A stretch of 64,000 nucleotides of DNA from Candidatus Nitrotoga sp. MKT (GTDB lineage Bacteria > Pseudomonadota > Gammaproteobacteria > Burkholderiales > Gallionellaceae). The notes beneath the pieces were generated by a model. That model saw nothing but the letters and a program-made list of their open reading frames with translations. It was not told the origin of the DNA and searched no databases. Both the position numbers and the translations under genes were made by a program. Positions 62,982 through 64,000 of this stretch are shown here, one piece after another. Positions within the stretch are counted from its first letter, which is position 1. Every line of letters begins with the position of its first letter. The stretch is taken from positions 124,001 through 188,000 of the forward strand of contig QFXH01000002.1 of the NCBI GenBank assembly GCA_003402345.1, read 5' to 3'.

Positions 62982-64000
62982 TTAATGGCCAACTCTATAA
63001 TGGACTAGCCGATTCAACCACGACTCAGCAGCCATCTTATTGATCTCCAAAACCTGATCAGGGAAAAATCCCCAAAATAGCACCAATAATGCCGGTATGC
63101 ATAACAACCCGAATTCGCGAGAGCGCAGATCCTGCACTTGATTTAAGTGGGCATGAACAACTGGCCCAAAAAAAGCACGGCGGATAAAAGACAGCATATA
63201 AGCTGCGCCAAGAATTGCCCCTAATAATGCAGCAACACCCAAGCCAGGATGTGCATTTATCGCGCTTATAATCAATAACAACTCTGCTGCAAAACCACTG
63301 GTTCCAGGCATGCCGATACTAGCGGCGGCAAATAAAAAGAAAAAACAGGTCAATCTAGGCATCACTTTCGCTAGCCCACCAAGGTGAACAGCTTCAGTGC
63401 TACCTATACGATGCTGGATAAAACCTGCAATCAACATCAGACAACTTGCAGTCAAGGAAAAATTGAGCAACTGAAAAATCGCCCCTTGAACGCCTTGTAT
63501 ATTGAGAGTCGCAATACCGATTATCACCAATCCCACATGGCTAATGCTGGCATACGCCAGCAAACGGCGTAAATTGGTCTGTTGTAGGGCAATCATCGCG
63601 GCGTAAATCAAAGTAATGGCACCTACGATACTCAGCACCCAGGCATACTTAACCGATGCATTGGGGGTTAACGGCAAAGCAAAACGCAGTATGCCAAACG
63701 CACCTAATTTCAGACCAACGAGTAATGCTGTCAATTGTGCCGGTGCCTCAACGGCGGTAGTTGGCAGCCAAGTATGAAATGGCACCAACGGTATCTTAAC
63801 TGCAAACCCAATAATTAATAACAAAAAAACAATAGCTTGGATATTATCCGGTATCGTTATGTTCAACAATATCGGATAACTAAAGGATAAGCTCTGTGGA
63901 ATGCTGCCACCCATCTGGGTAGCATGATTTACCGCCAGCATGACAAAGGCAAACAACAATAGCGCTCCGCTGAATAACATATACAGCATGTATTTCATCG
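62982..64000 (-). CDS. nuoM: NADH-quinone oxidoreductase subunit M (5' end cut by window)
   Basis: The frame runs off the right edge; about 339 of roughly 490 residues are visible. At least eight membrane segments are seen, with the antiporter-like signature KIPLVPFHTWLPTTAVEAPA (lysine and Pro-rich break) and RRLLAYASISHVGLVIIG. This is the proton-pumping NuoM/ND4 type of complex I. nuoN would normally follow within a few bases, but here the gene is followed by a 178-bp gap and then rarA. Confidence 0.88.
   Translation of the reverse strand, partial: MKYMLYMLFSGALLLFAFVMLAVNHATQMGGSIPQSLSFSYPILLNITIPDNIQAIVFLLLIIGFAVKIPLVPFHTWLPTTAVEAPAQLTALLVGLKLGAFGILRFALPLTPNASVKYAWVLSIVGAITLIYAAMIALQQTNLRRLLAYASISHVGLVIIGIATLNIQGVQGAIFQLLNFSLTASCLMLIAGFIQHRIGSTEAVHLGGLAKVMPRLTCFFFLFAAASIGMPGTSGFAAELLLIISAINAHPGLGVAALLGAILGAAYMLSFIRRAFFGPVVHAHLNQVQDLRSREFGLLCIPALLVLFWGFFPDQVLEINKMAAESWLNRLVHYRVGH

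Overview
The window is a stretch of chromosome from a Gram-negative bacterium, most likely a betaproteobacterium. The evidence is gene order typical of that class: yceD-rpmF-plsX-fabH-fabD-fabG; nadK-recN with bamE-dapB-carA-carB-greA; rlmE-ftsH-folP-glmM; hrcA-hemH; and cysI-DUF934-cysH-cysD-cysN with a divergent cysB. GC content looks close to 48% by eye. Gallionellaceae or another Nitrosomonadales lineage is a reasonable guess, but no 16S rRNA or other decisive marker is present. Both ends cut genes: a CbbY-type HAD hydrolase on the left and a NuoM subunit on the right.

Layout: 1-2.6 kb, HAD phosphatase, lnt and a GIY-YIG protein. 2.7-7.3 kb, the L32 and fatty-acid-synthesis cluster, which lacks acpP and fabF. 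8-12.5 kb, erpA, djlA, folA-thyA and an M17 aminopeptidase. 12.7-16 kb, cspA, a decayed transporter tail, slyD-type isomerase and a RoxA-type oxygenase. 16.1-18.4 kb, groES-groEL under a sigma70-like promoter with a perfect CIRCE operator; its repressor HrcA is encoded at 39.9 kb. 18.5-22.2 kb, a mobile-element graveyard beside tRNA-Phe: integrase head, IS481-type and IS630-type scraps, and a 523-bp internally deleted IS with both terminal repeats. A zinc-ribbon/Sel1 membrane protein and a BolA-family gene lie among these. 22.3-37.5 kb, dense housekeeping operons mostly on the minus strand. 37.9-39.6 kb, a secreted SUMF1-fold protein and a HicA remnant. 39.9-46.7 kb, hrcA, hemH, orn, an M48 protease, a small cytochrome c, phhB, rsgA and a CobD/CbiB-like protein. 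46.8-49.3 kb, a second accessory patch: a transposase pseudogene, a DUF5648 secreted protein and a broken subtilase. 49.4-56.6 kb, assimilatory sulfate reduction, a TauE/SafE exporter and cysB with a palindromic operator. 56.8-64 kb, an Mrr-like nuclease, tRNA-Ser(CGA), mltF, an unknown gene, rarA-serS and the 3' end of nuoM.

Most of the window is ordinary core genome and I see no clear undescribed multi-gene system. The most useful second looks are these: fabH, where family alignment and the Shine-Dalgarno site point to an AUA or CUG start overlapping the plsX stop; an unusual tRNA-Phe anticodon arm (G37 and a U28.U42 mismatch); the non-autonomous IS481 derivative; the overlapping subtilase/DUF5648 pair with one nonsense codon; a SUMF1-fold protein lacking the catalytic cysteines; and the CysB-type palindrome between the sulfur genes.
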